The notes: generated by a model from the letters alone, not told the origin. 64,000 nt of DNA from RGIG1681 sp045594425 (GCA_045594425.1 JAZNYK010000013.1:62001-126000); one strand, 5' to 3'. Positions 8,429 through 16,747 are shown, counted from the first letter of the stretch. Program-made: numbers and translations.

Positions 8429-8839
8429 ATGGAAAATAATGAAACATCAGTTGATAAACTAAAGATAAAAAATATGCAACCGCTTGTTCTTGCAATGATT
8501 GGTGATGGTGTTCAAACGCTTTTTGTGAGAACACATATTGCTCTTGAATATGGTGTTAAGGTTAACAAAATGAACAAGTGGGTTTCGTCAGTTGTTTCTG
8601 CGGGAAGTCAGTTTAAAACATTTAAAAAGATAGAAGATATGTTAACTGAAGATGAGCAAGATGTTGCAAGACGAGCAAGAAACACCCATGTGCACACAAA
8701 GGCAAAGAACTTTAGTTTTAATGAATATATCCATGCGACAGCGCTTGAAGCCCTTGTTGGATATTTGCATTTAACTGGTCAAACAGAAAGATTAAATCAA
8801 ATTTTAACCATTTCACTCGAAGAGTTAAATATGGAATAA
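8429..8839 (+). CDS. mrnC: Mini-ribonuclease III
   Basis: 136 residues. This is a stand-alone RNase III catalytic domain without a dsRNA-binding domain. The family motif MIGDGVQTLFVR carries the catalytic Asp26, and RARN, then ATALEALVGYLHLTG with its Glu, close the site. By homology it matures the ends of 23S rRNA precursor. The next gene is rlmB, the usual Firmicutes order. The first in-frame ATG at 8429 follows GAAGGTGTATT; a downstream ATG at about 8474 is a weaker alternative. Confidence 0.93.
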   Translation: MENNETSVDKLKIKNMQPLVLAMIGDGVQTLFVRTHIALEYGVKVNKMNKWVSSVVSAGSQFKTFKKIEDMLTEDEQDVARRARNTHVHTKAKNFSFNEYIHATALEALVGYLHLTGQTERLNQILTISLEELNME

Positions 8840-8881
8840 AACGCAAAAATAAAGAAAAATACAATAAAAATAGGTGAAAAT

Positions 8882-9604
8882 ATGAAAATAGAAGGTAAAA
8901 ACCCAGTAAAAGAACTTTTAAACTCGGGTTCAACAATTGAAAAAGTTATGATTGCCGATGGCACAACAGACCAAGAAGTTCGCTCACTTCAAAAACTTGC
9001 AAGGGAAAAAGGTGTTAAAGTGGAGTTTGCTGATAGGCGTGCACTCGACAAACTTTCAGAAACTGGACATCATCAAGGAATCATTGCAATTTATTCAGAT
9101 TTTGAATATGCCGACCTTGAAATGGTTATTTCATCTGAAAAGAAAAAAGGTAAAGATTTGCTTTTTGTTATTTTGGATGAAGTTCTTGACCCACACAACT
9201 TGGGGTCTGTTATCAGAGTTGCTGAATGTGCTGGTGCAAGCGGGGTTATTATTCCAAATCGCAGAAGCGCAACAGTAAACGAAACTGTTGTTCGAACATC
9301 TGCAGGTGCAACTGCTTATGTTCCAGTTATAAAGGTTTCAAACTTAAACCAAACCATTGAAGAATTGAAAAAACAAAACGTTTGGGTTTATGCAGCAGAC
9401 ATGGACGGCTCGCCAATGCACAAAACAAATCTTAAAGGTGATATTGCTTTGGTTGTTGGCGGTGAAGGCACCGGTGTTAGGGCACTCACAAAAAAACTTT
9501 GTGATGGTGTTGTGTCAATTCCAATGTTCGGAAAAGTTAACTCTCTCAATGCAAGTGTTAGTGCAGGCATTGTGTTATATGAAGCAGTAAGACAAAGGAT
9601 GTAG
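8882..9604 (+). CDS. rlmB: 23S rRNA 2'-O-ribose methyltransferase, TrmH/SpoU family
   Basis: 240 residues. An N-terminal L30e-like RNA-binding domain (EGKNPVKELL start) is followed by a SPOUT knot domain. All three SpoU motifs are present: NLGSVIRVAECAGASGVI, LVVGGEGTGVR and SIPMFGKVNSLNASVSAGI. It transfers a methyl group from SAM to a ribose in rRNA. It sits between mrnC and a sigma factor, as in Bacillus and Clostridium. The gap to the next gene is 3 nt. Confidence 0.92.
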   Translation: MKIEGKNPVKELLNSGSTIEKVMIADGTTDQEVRSLQKLAREKGVKVEFADRRALDKLSETGHHQGIIAIYSDFEYADLEMVISSEKKKGKDLLFVILDEVLDPHNLGSVIRVAECAGASGVIIPNRRSATVNETVVRTSAGATAYVPVIKVSNLNQTIEELKKQNVWVYAADMDGSPMHKTNLKGDIALVVGGEGTGVRALTKKLCDGVVSIPMFGKVNSLNASVSAGIVLYEAVRQRM

Positions 9605-9607
9605 TTT

Positions 9608-10162
9608 ATGAATAATGTCAGCACAAGTGATGTTGTTGAAATTGTGCAAAAGTATAAAGCATACATAAGTTCAATTTGCCACAGATTTTATATTGTTGGC
9701 GGAACAAGTGAAGATTTGTTTGAAGAAGGTGTTATTGGTCTTTTGGAAGCATGCAAAAATTATAATGGTGAAAGTTTGTTTGAAGACAGATTTGACCCGT
9801 TTGCAAAACTTTGCATAAAAAGACAGATTTTTGATGCAATAAAAAAAGCCAACACTCTAAAAAACAAAGCACTTAATGAATCTATTTCATTTGTTAATTT
9901 TGATGAAAATGGTGATGAACACACCAAACTTGATATGCTTTTGGACAGAAACACATCCAATGACCCACTTGAACTTTTTATTGATAAAGAAAAGGTTTCA
10001 GAATGTATGAAAATTTGCGAACAAAACTTGAGCAAATTTGAAAAAGAAGTATTAAAACATTATCTTGATGGTGAAAAACAATCAGAAATTGCAAGAAGTT
10101 TAAACAAAGATGTGAAGTCGATTGATAACACAATTCAACGCATAAAATCTAAATTAAAGTGA
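9608..10162 (+). CDS. Sigma-70 family RNA polymerase sigma factor, SigH-like
   Basis: 184 residues. Region 2 is visible as EDLFEEGVIGLLEACKNY plus FAKLCIKRQIFDAIKKAN, and region 4 as LSKFEKEVLKHYLDGEKQSEIARSLNKDVKSIDNTIQRIKSKL. Its place directly after rlmB matches sigH in spore-forming Firmicutes, but it is shorter than typical SigH (about 215). I infer a SigH-type stress or developmental sigma factor; without promoter targets this is not certain. Its stop codon (10160-10162) lies just before dnaX, suggesting a shared transcript. Confidence 0.85.
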   Translation: MNNVSTSDVVEIVQKYKAYISSICHRFYIVGGTSEDLFEEGVIGLLEACKNYNGESLFEDRFDPFAKLCIKRQIFDAIKKANTLKNKALNESISFVNFDENGDEHTKLDMLLDRNTSNDPLELFIDKEKVSECMKICEQNLSKFEKEVLKHYLDGEKQSEIARSLNKDVKSIDNTIQRIKSKLK

Positions 10163-10173
10163 GGAAAACAAAA

Positions 10174-11313
10174 ATGTATTTAGCGCTTTACAGAAAATAT
10201 AGACCAAAAACATTTGATGAAGTTATTGGTCAAGACCATATTGTTAAAACATTAATCAACCAAATAAAGCAGGGCAAGGTTTCACACGCATATCTTTTTA
10301 CAGGAAGCCGTGGAACAGGAAAAACCAGCACCGCGAAAATTTTTGCAAAAGCAATCAATTGTTCAAACTCAACAAATGGTTCACCTTGTGGAAAATGTGA
10401 AATTTGTGAATCGTTAGACAAAACAAATATTGACGTTTTGGAAATCGATGCTGCATCAAACAATGGCGTTGACGAAATCCGTGACCTCCGTGAAAAGGTT
10501 AAGTATCCACCAGTTGTTGGTAAATACAAAGTTTATATCATAGACGAAGTTCATATGCTTTCAACAAGTGCGTTTAATGCTCTTTTAAAAACTTTGGAGG
10601 AGCCACCAGCACACACAGTGTTTATTTTGGCTACAACTGAAGTTCACAAACTTCCTGCAACCATTCTTTCAAGATGTTTGAGATTTGATTATAAACTTGT
10701 GTCTCTTGAAGACTTAACAGCACTTTTAAAAAAGATTTTAAATGATGAAGGTGTTAAGTTTGATGAACAAGCAATAAACATTATTGCAAGAGCAGGTGAA
10801 GGCAGTGTTCGTGACACTCTTTCAATTGCAGACAGATGTGTGTCTTTTGCCGGAAATGAACTCACTTATCAAAAAGTTCTTTCAGTTTTGGGTGTTTCTC
10901 AAAGAGAAATTTTAATCAAAATGACAAACCATATTTTAGACAAAAATGTTGGTGAGGCTCTTGTTGAACTCGACAAAGTTTTGGGTGAAGGAAAAAGCCC
11001 ATTGGTGTTCTCAAATGATTTGATATCTTATTTTAGAGATTTGATTTTAGTGTATACTTTGGGTGATAAATCTCGTGAAATTGTTGTTGTTAAAGATGAT
11101 ATTTATGCCGAAATGAAAAAACAAGCAGTTGTTGAAAACTATGCCGAAATGCTTAAAGCAATTGAAGTGTTAAGCATGATTGAACAAGAACTACGTTATA
11201 GTGTTCAACCAAGAATTGTTTTGGAAACCGCTATTATCAAAATTATTAATGAAAGTTCACTTTTAAGACGTGTTGAAAAGTTAGAGGAAATTGTTAAAAA
11301 GTTTCCCAGTTAA
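10174..11313 (+). CDS. dnaX: DNA polymerase III gamma/tau subunit, zero-frame (short) product
   Basis: 379 residues from ATG 10174, which has GAGG (10161-10164) upstream; the in-frame GTG at 10159 overlaps the sigma stop and is not needed. The clamp-loader AAA+ module is complete: GSRGTGKTS Walker A, a Cys-rich zinc insert (CSNSTNGSPCGKCEIC), IIDEVHM Walker B and LSRC sensor 1. Domain III ends near RRVEKLEEIVKKF. The frame stops at TAA 11311-11313, giving a gamma-like length. The rest of tau (domains IV-V) continues without delay in the +1 frame, so either this gene makes two products by a frame change or it is interrupted. Confidence 0.9.
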   Translation: MYLALYRKYRPKTFDEVIGQDHIVKTLINQIKQGKVSHAYLFTGSRGTGKTSTAKIFAKAINCSNSTNGSPCGKCEICESLDKTNIDVLEIDAASNNGVDEIRDLREKVKYPPVVGKYKVYIIDEVHMLSTSAFNALLKTLEEPPAHTVFILATTEVHKLPATILSRCLRFDYKLVSLEDLTALLKKILNDEGVKFDEQAINIIARAGEGSVRDTLSIADRCVSFAGNELTYQKVLSVLGVSQREILIKMTNHILDKNVGEALVELDKVLGEGKSPLVFSNDLISYFRDLILVYTLGDKSREIVVVKDDIYAEMKKQAVVENYAEMLKAIEVLSMIEQELRYSVQPRIVLETAIIKIINESSLLRRVEKLEEIVKKFPS

Positions 11314-11749
11314 CGGCTCAAGTTTAAAACCAAAAAACACAAAGCAATTTGACGGTGGTGAAAAGTTGGTTCTTGAAACGGAACTGAAAAAAACTATTGC
11401 CACAGAGATTGCTCAAGTTAAGCAAGATTTATTTAAATCAAAAGATGAATCGGCTAGTGAACTCAAACTTCTTGGAGAACTTTTGGGATGGCTTCGAAGT
11501 CAAAAGTCAATGTCACTTTTAATGCTTTGCAGACAGATTCAAAAAATAGAAGTTAAATCAGGAGTTGCAGAAATTTTTTCAGAAGATAACAAGATTTCTG
11601 AACTAACTTCAAACGAAAGATTTAAAACCGAACTTGATGTGTTTTTTAAACAAAAGGGCTTGGGCTTTAAAATTCATGAAAAAGAAAACACTGTTTCCGC
11701 TAGTGATATTTTAAATCAAATGTTAGGCGGAAAACTTGTTATAAAATAA
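11291..11749 (+). CDS. DnaX tau C-terminal region in the +1 frame
   Basis: About 150 residues in the frame +1 to dnaX, overlapping its last 23 nt. The sequence (LLGELLGWLRSQKSMSLLMLC and onward to ASDILNQMLGGKLVIK) has the length and helical pattern of the tau C-terminal domain that contacts the polymerase alpha subunit. Joined to the upstream frame it gives about 525 residues, normal for a Firmicutes tau. No ATG is nearby; only TTG 11291, 3 nt after GAGG (11284-11287), could allow a coupled start. A +1 slip at CCC (11305-11307) to CCA would join the frames. A one-base assembly error is the plain alternative. Confidence 0.65.
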   Translation: MLKSFPVNGSSLKPKNTKQFDGGEKLVLETELKKTIATEIAQVKQDLFKSKDESASELKLLGELLGWLRSQKSMSLLMLCRQIQKIEVKSGVAEIFSEDNKISELTSNERFKTELDVFFKQKGLGFKIHEKENTVSASDILNQMLGGKLVIK

Positions 11750-11771
11750 ACAGAACACAGGCTAAAAGTAT

Positions 11772-11799
11772 TTGGAAAATTTTAATTTTAAATTATAAT
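11772..11799 (+). promoter_or_regulatory. Promoter of ybaB-recR
   Basis: TTGGAA, 16-nt spacer, TATAAT, about 27 nt before the ybaB ATG. Confidence 0.55.
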
Positions 11800-11826
11800 A
11801 TGTATTAGAAAAAGGAGATTTATATT

Positions 11827-12144
11827 ATGAATAGATTTGGTGGTTTTGGTGGCGGAAATATGCAAGCAATGATGCGTCAAGCACAAAAAATGCAACAAGA
11901 TGCAATGCGTGCAAAAGAAGAAATTGAAAACACAATTTTTGAAGGCTCTGCAAGTGGTGGAGTTGTTAAGGTTGAAATTAATGGTGCATATGAAATGCAA
12001 AGTGTGAAGATTGACCCATCAGTTGTTGACCCAGAAGATGTTGAAATGATTGAAGATTTGGTTGTTGCTGCATTTAATGATGCTAAAGCAAAAGCCGATG
12101 AAATGAAAAACAGTAAACTTGGCGCATTTGGGGGTCTTATTTAG
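11827..12144 (+). CDS. Nucleoid-associated protein, YbaB/EbfC family
   Basis: 105 residues. A Gly/Met/Gln-rich start is followed by the helix-strand pattern of YbaB (MMRQAQKMQQDAMRAKEEIE, then KVEINGAYEMQSVKIDPSVV). Family members are small dimeric DNA-binding proteins of the nucleoid. The dnaX-ybaB-recR order is widely conserved. AAAGGAG precedes the ATG. The stop TAG 12142-12144 overlaps the recR start codon by one base. Confidence 0.93.
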   Translation: MNRFGGFGGGNMQAMMRQAQKMQQDAMRAKEEIENTIFEGSASGGVVKVEINGAYEMQSVKIDPSVVDPEDVEMIEDLVVAAFNDAKAKADEMKNSKLGAFGGLI

Positions 12145-12740
12145 TGGACTTGAATCAAATTGAGCCAATTGCCAGAATGATTAATGAGTTTTCAAAACTT
12201 CCAAGTGTAGGCAGAAAAAGTGCTGAAAGATATGCTTATCACATCATTCGTTCAAGCGATGAACAAGCAAAAAACTTTGCTGATGCAATTTTAAATTTAA
12301 AAGAAAAGATAAAGTTTTGTGATGTTTGTGGAAACTACACCGAGCAAACACCTTGCAAGATTTGCAGGGAACGTTCAAGCAAAATTATTTGTGTTGTAAA
12401 AGAACCAAAAGATGCCATGGCTGTTGAAAAGTCAGGCGGGTTTAAAGGTCAATATCATATTTTGCATGGAACAATCAATCCGCTTGCAGGTGTTGGTCCA
12501 AATGACATTAGAATTCGTGAACTTTTGTCAAGAATCAGTGAAAGCGGAACCGAAGAAGTTATCATTGCAACCAATCCAGACGTTGAAGGCGAAGCAACAG
12601 CAATGTATATTGCAAAATTGTTAAAGCCTCTTGGTGTTGTTGTTTCTAGAATTGCTCAAGGCATTTCTATGGGCAGTGAACTTGAATATGCAGACGAAGT
12701 GACTTTATCCAAAGCGTTGTCAGATAGAAAAGAAATGTAA
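12144..12740 (+). CDS. recR: Recombination mediator protein RecR
   Basis: 198 residues. The helix-hairpin-helix (SKLPSVGRKSAERYAYHI), a four-Cys zinc finger (FCDVCGNYTEQTPCKIC) and a Toprim domain (VVKEPKDAMAVEKSG to GEATAMYIAKLL) are in the usual order. With RecF/RecO it loads RecA on gapped DNA. The GTG start overlaps the ybaB stop (TAGTG), with GGGGG 8 nt upstream. A terminator hairpin begins inside the last codons. Confidence 0.95.
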   Translation: MDLNQIEPIARMINEFSKLPSVGRKSAERYAYHIIRSSDEQAKNFADAILNLKEKIKFCDVCGNYTEQTPCKICRERSSKIICVVKEPKDAMAVEKSGGFKGQYHILHGTINPLAGVGPNDIRIRELLSRISESGTEEVIIATNPDVEGEATAMYIAKLLKPLGVVVSRIAQGISMGSELEYADEVTLSKALSDRKEM

Positions 12741-12764
12741 AAAATGCATTTCTTTTTATTTTTG
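12728..12764 (+). terminator. Intrinsic terminator after recR
   Basis: AAAAGAAATG pairs with CATTTCTTTT and runs into TTATTTTT. The stem is AT-rich and overlaps the stop codon. Confidence 0.6.
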
Positions 12765-12832
12765 CAAAAAAATCATTGAAAATATGGTATTTTTCGAATA
12801 AACTATAATCATAATTAACTTGGAGAACAATT

Positions 12833-14569
12833 ATGGAATTTCAACTTGCAATGTCTTTAAAAGAATTAAAGAAAAGAACTTCAAAAAGCGCCTATAAGGG
12901 CATTAAGTTTTTGTCGCCTGACAGCCGTGAAGTTAAAAGACTTTCAAAAGAAGACCTTTTGGTTTTGTGTCATTTGACAAGGGCTGCTCAAATTATGGAT
13001 GTTATTCACCTTAAGTTAGAGCATCCAAAAAATATGGAGTTTTTGGAATATTTAAACAAAGAAATCGAAAACGGAAACCAAAAAGCCAAACTTTCAAAAA
13101 CTTTGTTTTTATCACAAAAGAGTATGTTTTCACCAGACACCTTGGGCAATCAAACAAGACTTGCTAAAAATGTTTTAGAACCACTTGGCCAAAATTATTT
13201 TCCAGAAGATTTGTCTGAAAAAGAGTTTCATGAAATTTTGCTTAAGATGTTGGATGCTGGAAAAAATCAAGAAGTCGCAAATATTTTAAATCAGCGTAGC
13301 GTTGTTATAAGAGATGGTGCTCAGTTAAAAGCAATTGATTTGGTTGATTATTTTTCAGAGTTTCAGGAAATGGCAAAAGAACTTAAACTTGCAATGCAAT
13401 ATTCAACAGATAAAAAGTTTAACAAATATCTTGAACTTCAAATAAAAGCATTTGAAAAGGCAGACCCAATGCTTGATGCAGAGGCAGACAAGGTTTGGGC
13501 AACACTTGAAAATACAAAATTTGAGTTCACAATAACACGTGAATGTTATGATGAAAAACTCACAAAAAGCATTTATGAAAATAGTGAGTTAATGTCAAAA
13601 CTAAAACAAGCGGGCATAACAGTTTATGCAAAAGATAGCCTTGGTGCAAGAGTTGGGCTTGTTAACAAAACAGGCACAAAACTTTTGAAAAAACTAAAAG
13701 GGCTTATGGGTGTTGCTGGCAAATATATGCCTTACCTTGACGAATATCAAATGGCTGATGAACAACCAAAAACTGGTCAAGTTGCAGTTGATGCAGACCT
13801 TGTCACTTTAACTGGAGAAGAAGGGGCTTATCAAGCGAGCATTGTTCTTGCTCAAAACCTTCCAAACGATGACAAACTTGCCCTCAAGATTGGAGGCGGA
13901 AGAAGAAATGTTTATCATAGACAAATCAGAAAACGCTCAAACAAAAAACTTTACAAAAATTTGATTTGTGATGAACAGTTTAAATTTGTTGAACCAGAAG
14001 CCGACCACTGGGCAGTTATTTGTCATGAAAACACCCATTCATTAGGTCCACAATCTCATAACAGCCTTGGCAAATATAGTGCCATTTTGGAAGAATTTAA
14101 GGCGGATATGGGAATGTATGCTTTTTTGGATGAATTTGTTGCAGAAGGCTATTTTTCCGAGCATCAAGCAAAACAAATAATGGTTACAAGTCTGTCAAAA
14201 AGTTTTGCAAAAGGCAAGCCAGACATCAAGCAAGCACACAGGGTTAGGTCGGTTATGATTTGCAATAGATTAATTTCTGAAAAAGCAATCACCTTTGATG
14301 AAGATGGAAGAATGAGGTTTGATTTTGAAAAGGTAAAAAAGACAACAAAAACTATGATGGCTGAAGTTGTTAGGCTTCAAATTGATGGGGATGTTTCAAA
14401 AGCGGGAGAGTATGTTTCAAAGTGGTTTGTTTGGACAGATGCCATTGAAGCAGTTGCTGAAATAATTAAAAAGCACAGCAAAATGCTTAATGGATATTTG
14501 ATTACTCCACTAGCAGATGAATTTTTAAAACCAGATTTTGAAAAAAGAGTTGATGAAATTGTGAAATAA
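12833..14569 (+). CDS. Zinc metallopeptidase-like protein, M49 (dipeptidyl peptidase III) relative
   Basis: 578 residues with no signal peptide, so cytoplasmic. The key signature is near residues 398-430: CHENTHSLGP (an HExxH zinc motif) followed about 20 residues on by EEFKAD, which matches the EExxAD third-ligand motif of M49 peptidases. LPNDDKLALKIGGGRRNVYH upstream also resembles the LPND region of that family. The N-terminal 250 residues are helical and not recognisable. Family members remove dipeptides from oligopeptides; a Nudix-linked relative exists in plants. Activity here is inferred. TGGAG precedes the ATG, and TATAAT lies at 12804-12809. Confidence 0.75.
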   Translation: MEFQLAMSLKELKKRTSKSAYKGIKFLSPDSREVKRLSKEDLLVLCHLTRAAQIMDVIHLKLEHPKNMEFLEYLNKEIENGNQKAKLSKTLFLSQKSMFSPDTLGNQTRLAKNVLEPLGQNYFPEDLSEKEFHEILLKMLDAGKNQEVANILNQRSVVIRDGAQLKAIDLVDYFSEFQEMAKELKLAMQYSTDKKFNKYLELQIKAFEKADPMLDAEADKVWATLENTKFEFTITRECYDEKLTKSIYENSELMSKLKQAGITVYAKDSLGARVGLVNKTGTKLLKKLKGLMGVAGKYMPYLDEYQMADEQPKTGQVAVDADLVTLTGEEGAYQASIVLAQNLPNDDKLALKIGGGRRNVYHRQIRKRSNKKLYKNLICDEQFKFVEPEADHWAVICHENTHSLGPQSHNSLGKYSAILEEFKADMGMYAFLDEFVAEGYFSEHQAKQIMVTSLSKSFAKGKPDIKQAHRVRSVMICNRLISEKAITFDEDGRMRFDFEKVKKTTKTMMAEVVRLQIDGDVSKAGEYVSKWFVWTDAIEAVAEIIKKHSKMLNGYLITPLADEFLKPDFEKRVDEIVK

Positions 14570-14570
14570 C

Positions 14571-14600
14571 AAAAACAAGGCACTGCCTTGTTTTTATTTT
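14571..14600 (+). terminator. Intrinsic terminator after the M49-like gene
   Basis: AAAAACAAGG and CCTTGTTTTT around CACTG, followed by a T-rich tail. Confidence 0.85.
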
Positions 14601-14652
14601 TGAAACATAGTTATAATTGATTGCCAAATAGTTTGCTGACGATTCGGCTGAA

Positions 14653-14763
14653 ATGATTTTAAATAACTGCAGATTAGTTTTTGAATGTAACGCAAACAAA
14701 ATTGAAACAGTTAGTTACAAATCTGGTGGGGAATCAGAAACAATTAAATATGAAAATGATTAA
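14653..14763 (+). pseudogene. Short orphan ORF (36 aa) between two terminators
   Basis: A 36-residue frame whose composition looks coding (NNCRLVFECNANKIETVSY). The same frame is open for 7 further codons upstream of the ATG, back to a TAG. It has no ribosome binding site. A weak promoter (TTGTTT, 18 nt, TATAAT at 14612-14617) lies inside the preceding terminator. It could be a tail left from a deleted gene, a small peptide or chance. Confidence 0.25.
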
Positions 14764-14765
14764 CA

Positions 14766-14793
14766 AAAAGACAAGGAAAGGTCCTTGTCTTTT
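14766..14793. terminator. Bidirectional intrinsic terminator
   Basis: AAAAGACAAGG (14766-14776) pairs with CCTTGTCTTTT (14783-14793). It bounds the orphan ORF on the plus strand and the small membrane gene on the minus strand. Confidence 0.85.
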
Positions 14794-15013
14794 ATTCTTC
14801 AAAATTGTTTCTGCGTTTTAACATTTGTTCTTCTTTCTTTTGAATGAATTTTTCTAAATTTGTTTCAATATTTTTTGCGTCAGTGTTATATAAGTTTTGT
14901 CTTATATCATGCAATAATTCATCTTCCATACTAATAACTTGTGCAATGATAAAAAAAATATACACAAACAAGCAAATGTTTATAATTTGTTGTAAAAGTT
15001 GCACATTTTTCAA
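14792..15013 (-). CDS. Small single-pass membrane protein
   Basis: 73 residues: one N-terminal transmembrane helix (IINICLFVYIFFIIAQVI) then a charged cytoplasmic or surface tail with coiled-coil character (NLEKFIQKKEEQMLKRR). No family is recognised. Support comes from its position against a strong terminator and a sensible membrane-protein layout. The ribosome binding site is poor. Confidence 0.5.
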   Translation of the reverse strand: MKNVQLLQQIINICLFVYIFFIIAQVISMEDELLHDIRQNLYNTDAKNIETNLEKFIQKKEEQMLKRRNNFEE

Positions 15014-15040
15014 ATAATTTAAAAGATGTGGTTTTTCGGT

Positions 15041-15069
15041 TTGACAAAGGTTGTTGAATTTTGTATTAT
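15041..15069 (+). promoter_or_regulatory. Promoter of the three-TM protein
   Basis: TTGACA, 17-nt spacer, TATTAT. The expected start point near 15076 lies downstream of the in-frame TTG at 15061, which supports the ATG at 15094. Confidence 0.7.
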
Positions 15070-15093
15070 AAAAATAACAAAGGAGATAAAATT

Positions 15094-15423
15094 ATGGTAG
15101 ATAACAGCAAAGAAGTAAGAAAACAAGTTCTTAGTGTTGTTGGTTGCTTGGCTGCGGCTTTAACCGTTATTGTATATTTGGTGCTTTGCATTGATTCAGC
15201 ATGGCCATTTATTGACCCAACATCTTTCATCTACAACGTATTGGTTGTTGTTAGAACTTGGGCTCCTCTTGTTGTTGTGGGAATCACATGCTTTGAATTT
15301 GTTGCAGATAAGGGCTTGGTTATGAAACTTATTTTCTACATCGCAATCGCTCTTGTTGTAATCTTTATGTTCTTCCCAAGCACATGGAGCAATTTTGTAG
15401 GTATTGTTAACGATAATATCTAA
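15094..15423 (+). CDS. Small three-TM membrane protein
   Basis: 109 residues with three hydrophobic helices (VVGCLAAALTVIVYLVLC, an internal VVVRTWAPLVVVGITCF, and LIFYIAIALVVIFMFF). AAAGGAG precedes ATG 15094. It is a single-gene unit with a strong promoter and terminator. No family is recognised. Confidence 0.7.
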   Translation: MVDNSKEVRKQVLSVVGCLAAALTVIVYLVLCIDSAWPFIDPTSFIYNVLVVVRTWAPLVVVGITCFEFVADKGLVMKLIFYIAIALVVIFMFFPSTWSNFVGIVNDNI

Positions 15424-15424
15424 T

Positions 15425-15452
15425 AAAAAGAAGCCAAACGGCTTCTTTTTTT
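15425..15452 (+). terminator. Intrinsic terminator
   Basis: AAAAAGAAGCC, loop AAAC, GGCTTCTTTTTTT. Confidence 0.9.
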
Positions 15453-15471
15453 ATGCATAAATTTTGAAAAT

Positions 15472-15502
15472 AAAAAAACACTAGAATTTCTAGTGTTTTT
15501 TA
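15472..15502 (-). terminator. Intrinsic terminator after the Fe-ADH gene
   Basis: AAAAACACTAG and CTAGTGTTTTT with flanking A and T runs, just past the stop at 15506. Confidence 0.85.
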
Positions 15503-15505
15503 TTT

Positions 15506-16660
15506 TTAACCTTTCATTGCTTCTTTGAAAAGTGCAACAAAGTCAGAAAGTTCAACATCTCTTGGGTTGCCAGGTCTGCAAGCATCATCCATTGCTTTTT
15601 GTGAAAGCATTTCAATATCTTCTTTTTTGCAGCCATAGTCAGCAATAGTTTGGGTTACGCCAACAGCCTTTGAAAGTGCTCTGATTTTTTCAACAAACTT
15701 TTCAATAACTTGAGTTTTTGTTAAACCTTTAACATCTTCGCCAAGAGCAACCAAAATATCTTTAAATTTATCAGCACAAACTTTTCCGTTAAATTTCATA
15801 ACATATGGCAAAAGCATTGCGTTTGCAATACCATGAGGTGTGTCATAAACAGCACCAAGTTGGTGAGCCATTGAGTGAACAATTCCAAGACCAACGTTAG
15901 AGAAGCCCATTCCTGCGATATATTGAGCATAACTCATCTTTTCAATTGCTGCAGGGTCTTTTTTGTTAACTGCTTTTTCAAGGTTTGCAAAAATAAGTTT
16001 TATTGCTTCTAAATGGAACATATCGCTCATAAGGTTAGCACCTTTTGTGATATAGCCTTCAACAGCGTGTGTGAGTGCATCCAAGCCAGTTGCTGCTGCA
16101 AGTGATTTTGGCATGGTTTCCATAAGTTCACTGTCAACAATAGCAACGATTGGAAGGTCGTTAGGGTCAACGCAAACCATTTTAACTTGTCTTTGTTCAT
16201 CAGTAATAACATAGTTGATTGTTACTTCTGAAGCGGTGCCTGCTGTTGTTGGAAGGGCAATAATTGGCAAGCCCTTGTTTGCTGTGTTTGAAACACCTTC
16301 AAGTGATTGCATTGTTCTTTTTGGATTTGTGATTAAAATTGAAATGCCTTTTGCTGTGTCCATGGCAGAACCTCCACCAACAGTTACAATGGCATCTGCC
16401 TTAAACTTTTTGCAAACAGCAACGCCGTCTAAAACATTTGTGATTGTTGGGTTTGGTTTAACGTCTGCATAAACCAAATAATGAATTCTTGCTTCGTCTA
16501 AAAGGCTGGTAACTTTTTGAACCAAACCACATTCAACAAGTGAACGGTCAGTTACAACCAAAATTTTTCTAAAACCTCTTTTTTGAATTTCTGGCACGAG
16601 TTCAACTCTTGAGCCTCTGCCAAAGTATGAAAATTCATTTAAAATAAATCTTGTGCTCAT
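15506..16660 (-). CDS. Iron-containing alcohol dehydrogenase (group III)
   Basis: 384 residues. The NAD(P)-binding half shows GGGSAMDTAKG, and the metal-binding half shows DALTHAVEGY and HSMAHQLGAVYDTPHGIANAMLLP, which carry the Asp and three His ligands. By family it interconverts aldehydes and alcohols using NAD(P)H, relevant to fermentative redox balance. Length is normal for FucO/1,3-propanediol dehydrogenase-like members; the exact substrate cannot be read from sequence. AAAGGAG precedes the ATG. It is a single-gene unit. Confidence 0.92.
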   Translation of the reverse strand: MSTRFILNEFSYFGRGSRVELVPEIQKRGFRKILVVTDRSLVECGLVQKVTSLLDEARIHYLVYADVKPNPTITNVLDGVAVCKKFKADAIVTVGGGSAMDTAKGISILITNPKRTMQSLEGVSNTANKGLPIIALPTTAGTASEVTINYVITDEQRQVKMVCVDPNDLPIVAIVDSELMETMPKSLAAATGLDALTHAVEGYITKGANLMSDMFHLEAIKLIFANLEKAVNKKDPAAIEKMSYAQYIAGMGFSNVGLGIVHSMAHQLGAVYDTPHGIANAMLLPYVMKFNGKVCADKFKDILVALGEDVKGLTKTQVIEKFVEKIRALSKAVGVTQTIADYGCKKEDIEMLSQKAMDDACRPGNPRDVELSDFVALFKEAMKG

Positions 16661-16721
16661 AATATGTTTCTCCTTTAATTAACTAATTTTATTATACATC
16701 AAAAACAAATTTTTAGTAAAA

Positions 16722-16747
16722 CAAAAAACAGGCATATGCCTGCTTTT
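16722..16747 (-). terminator. Intrinsic terminator of the glk-pgi-HAD operon
   Basis: CAGGCATATGCCTG palindrome followed on the minus strand by TTTTTTGTTTT. Confidence 0.75.

Noticed and set aside
9760..10035. Minus-strand ORF opposite the sigma factor
   Set aside because: It is antisense to a conserved gene; no ribosome binding site or recognisable protein.
11293..11327. E. coli-type -1 frameshift in dnaX at AAA AAG
   Set aside because: The base before AAA is T, not A, and a -1 shift reads only eight codons to TAA at 11325-11327, so it cannot reach the tau tail.
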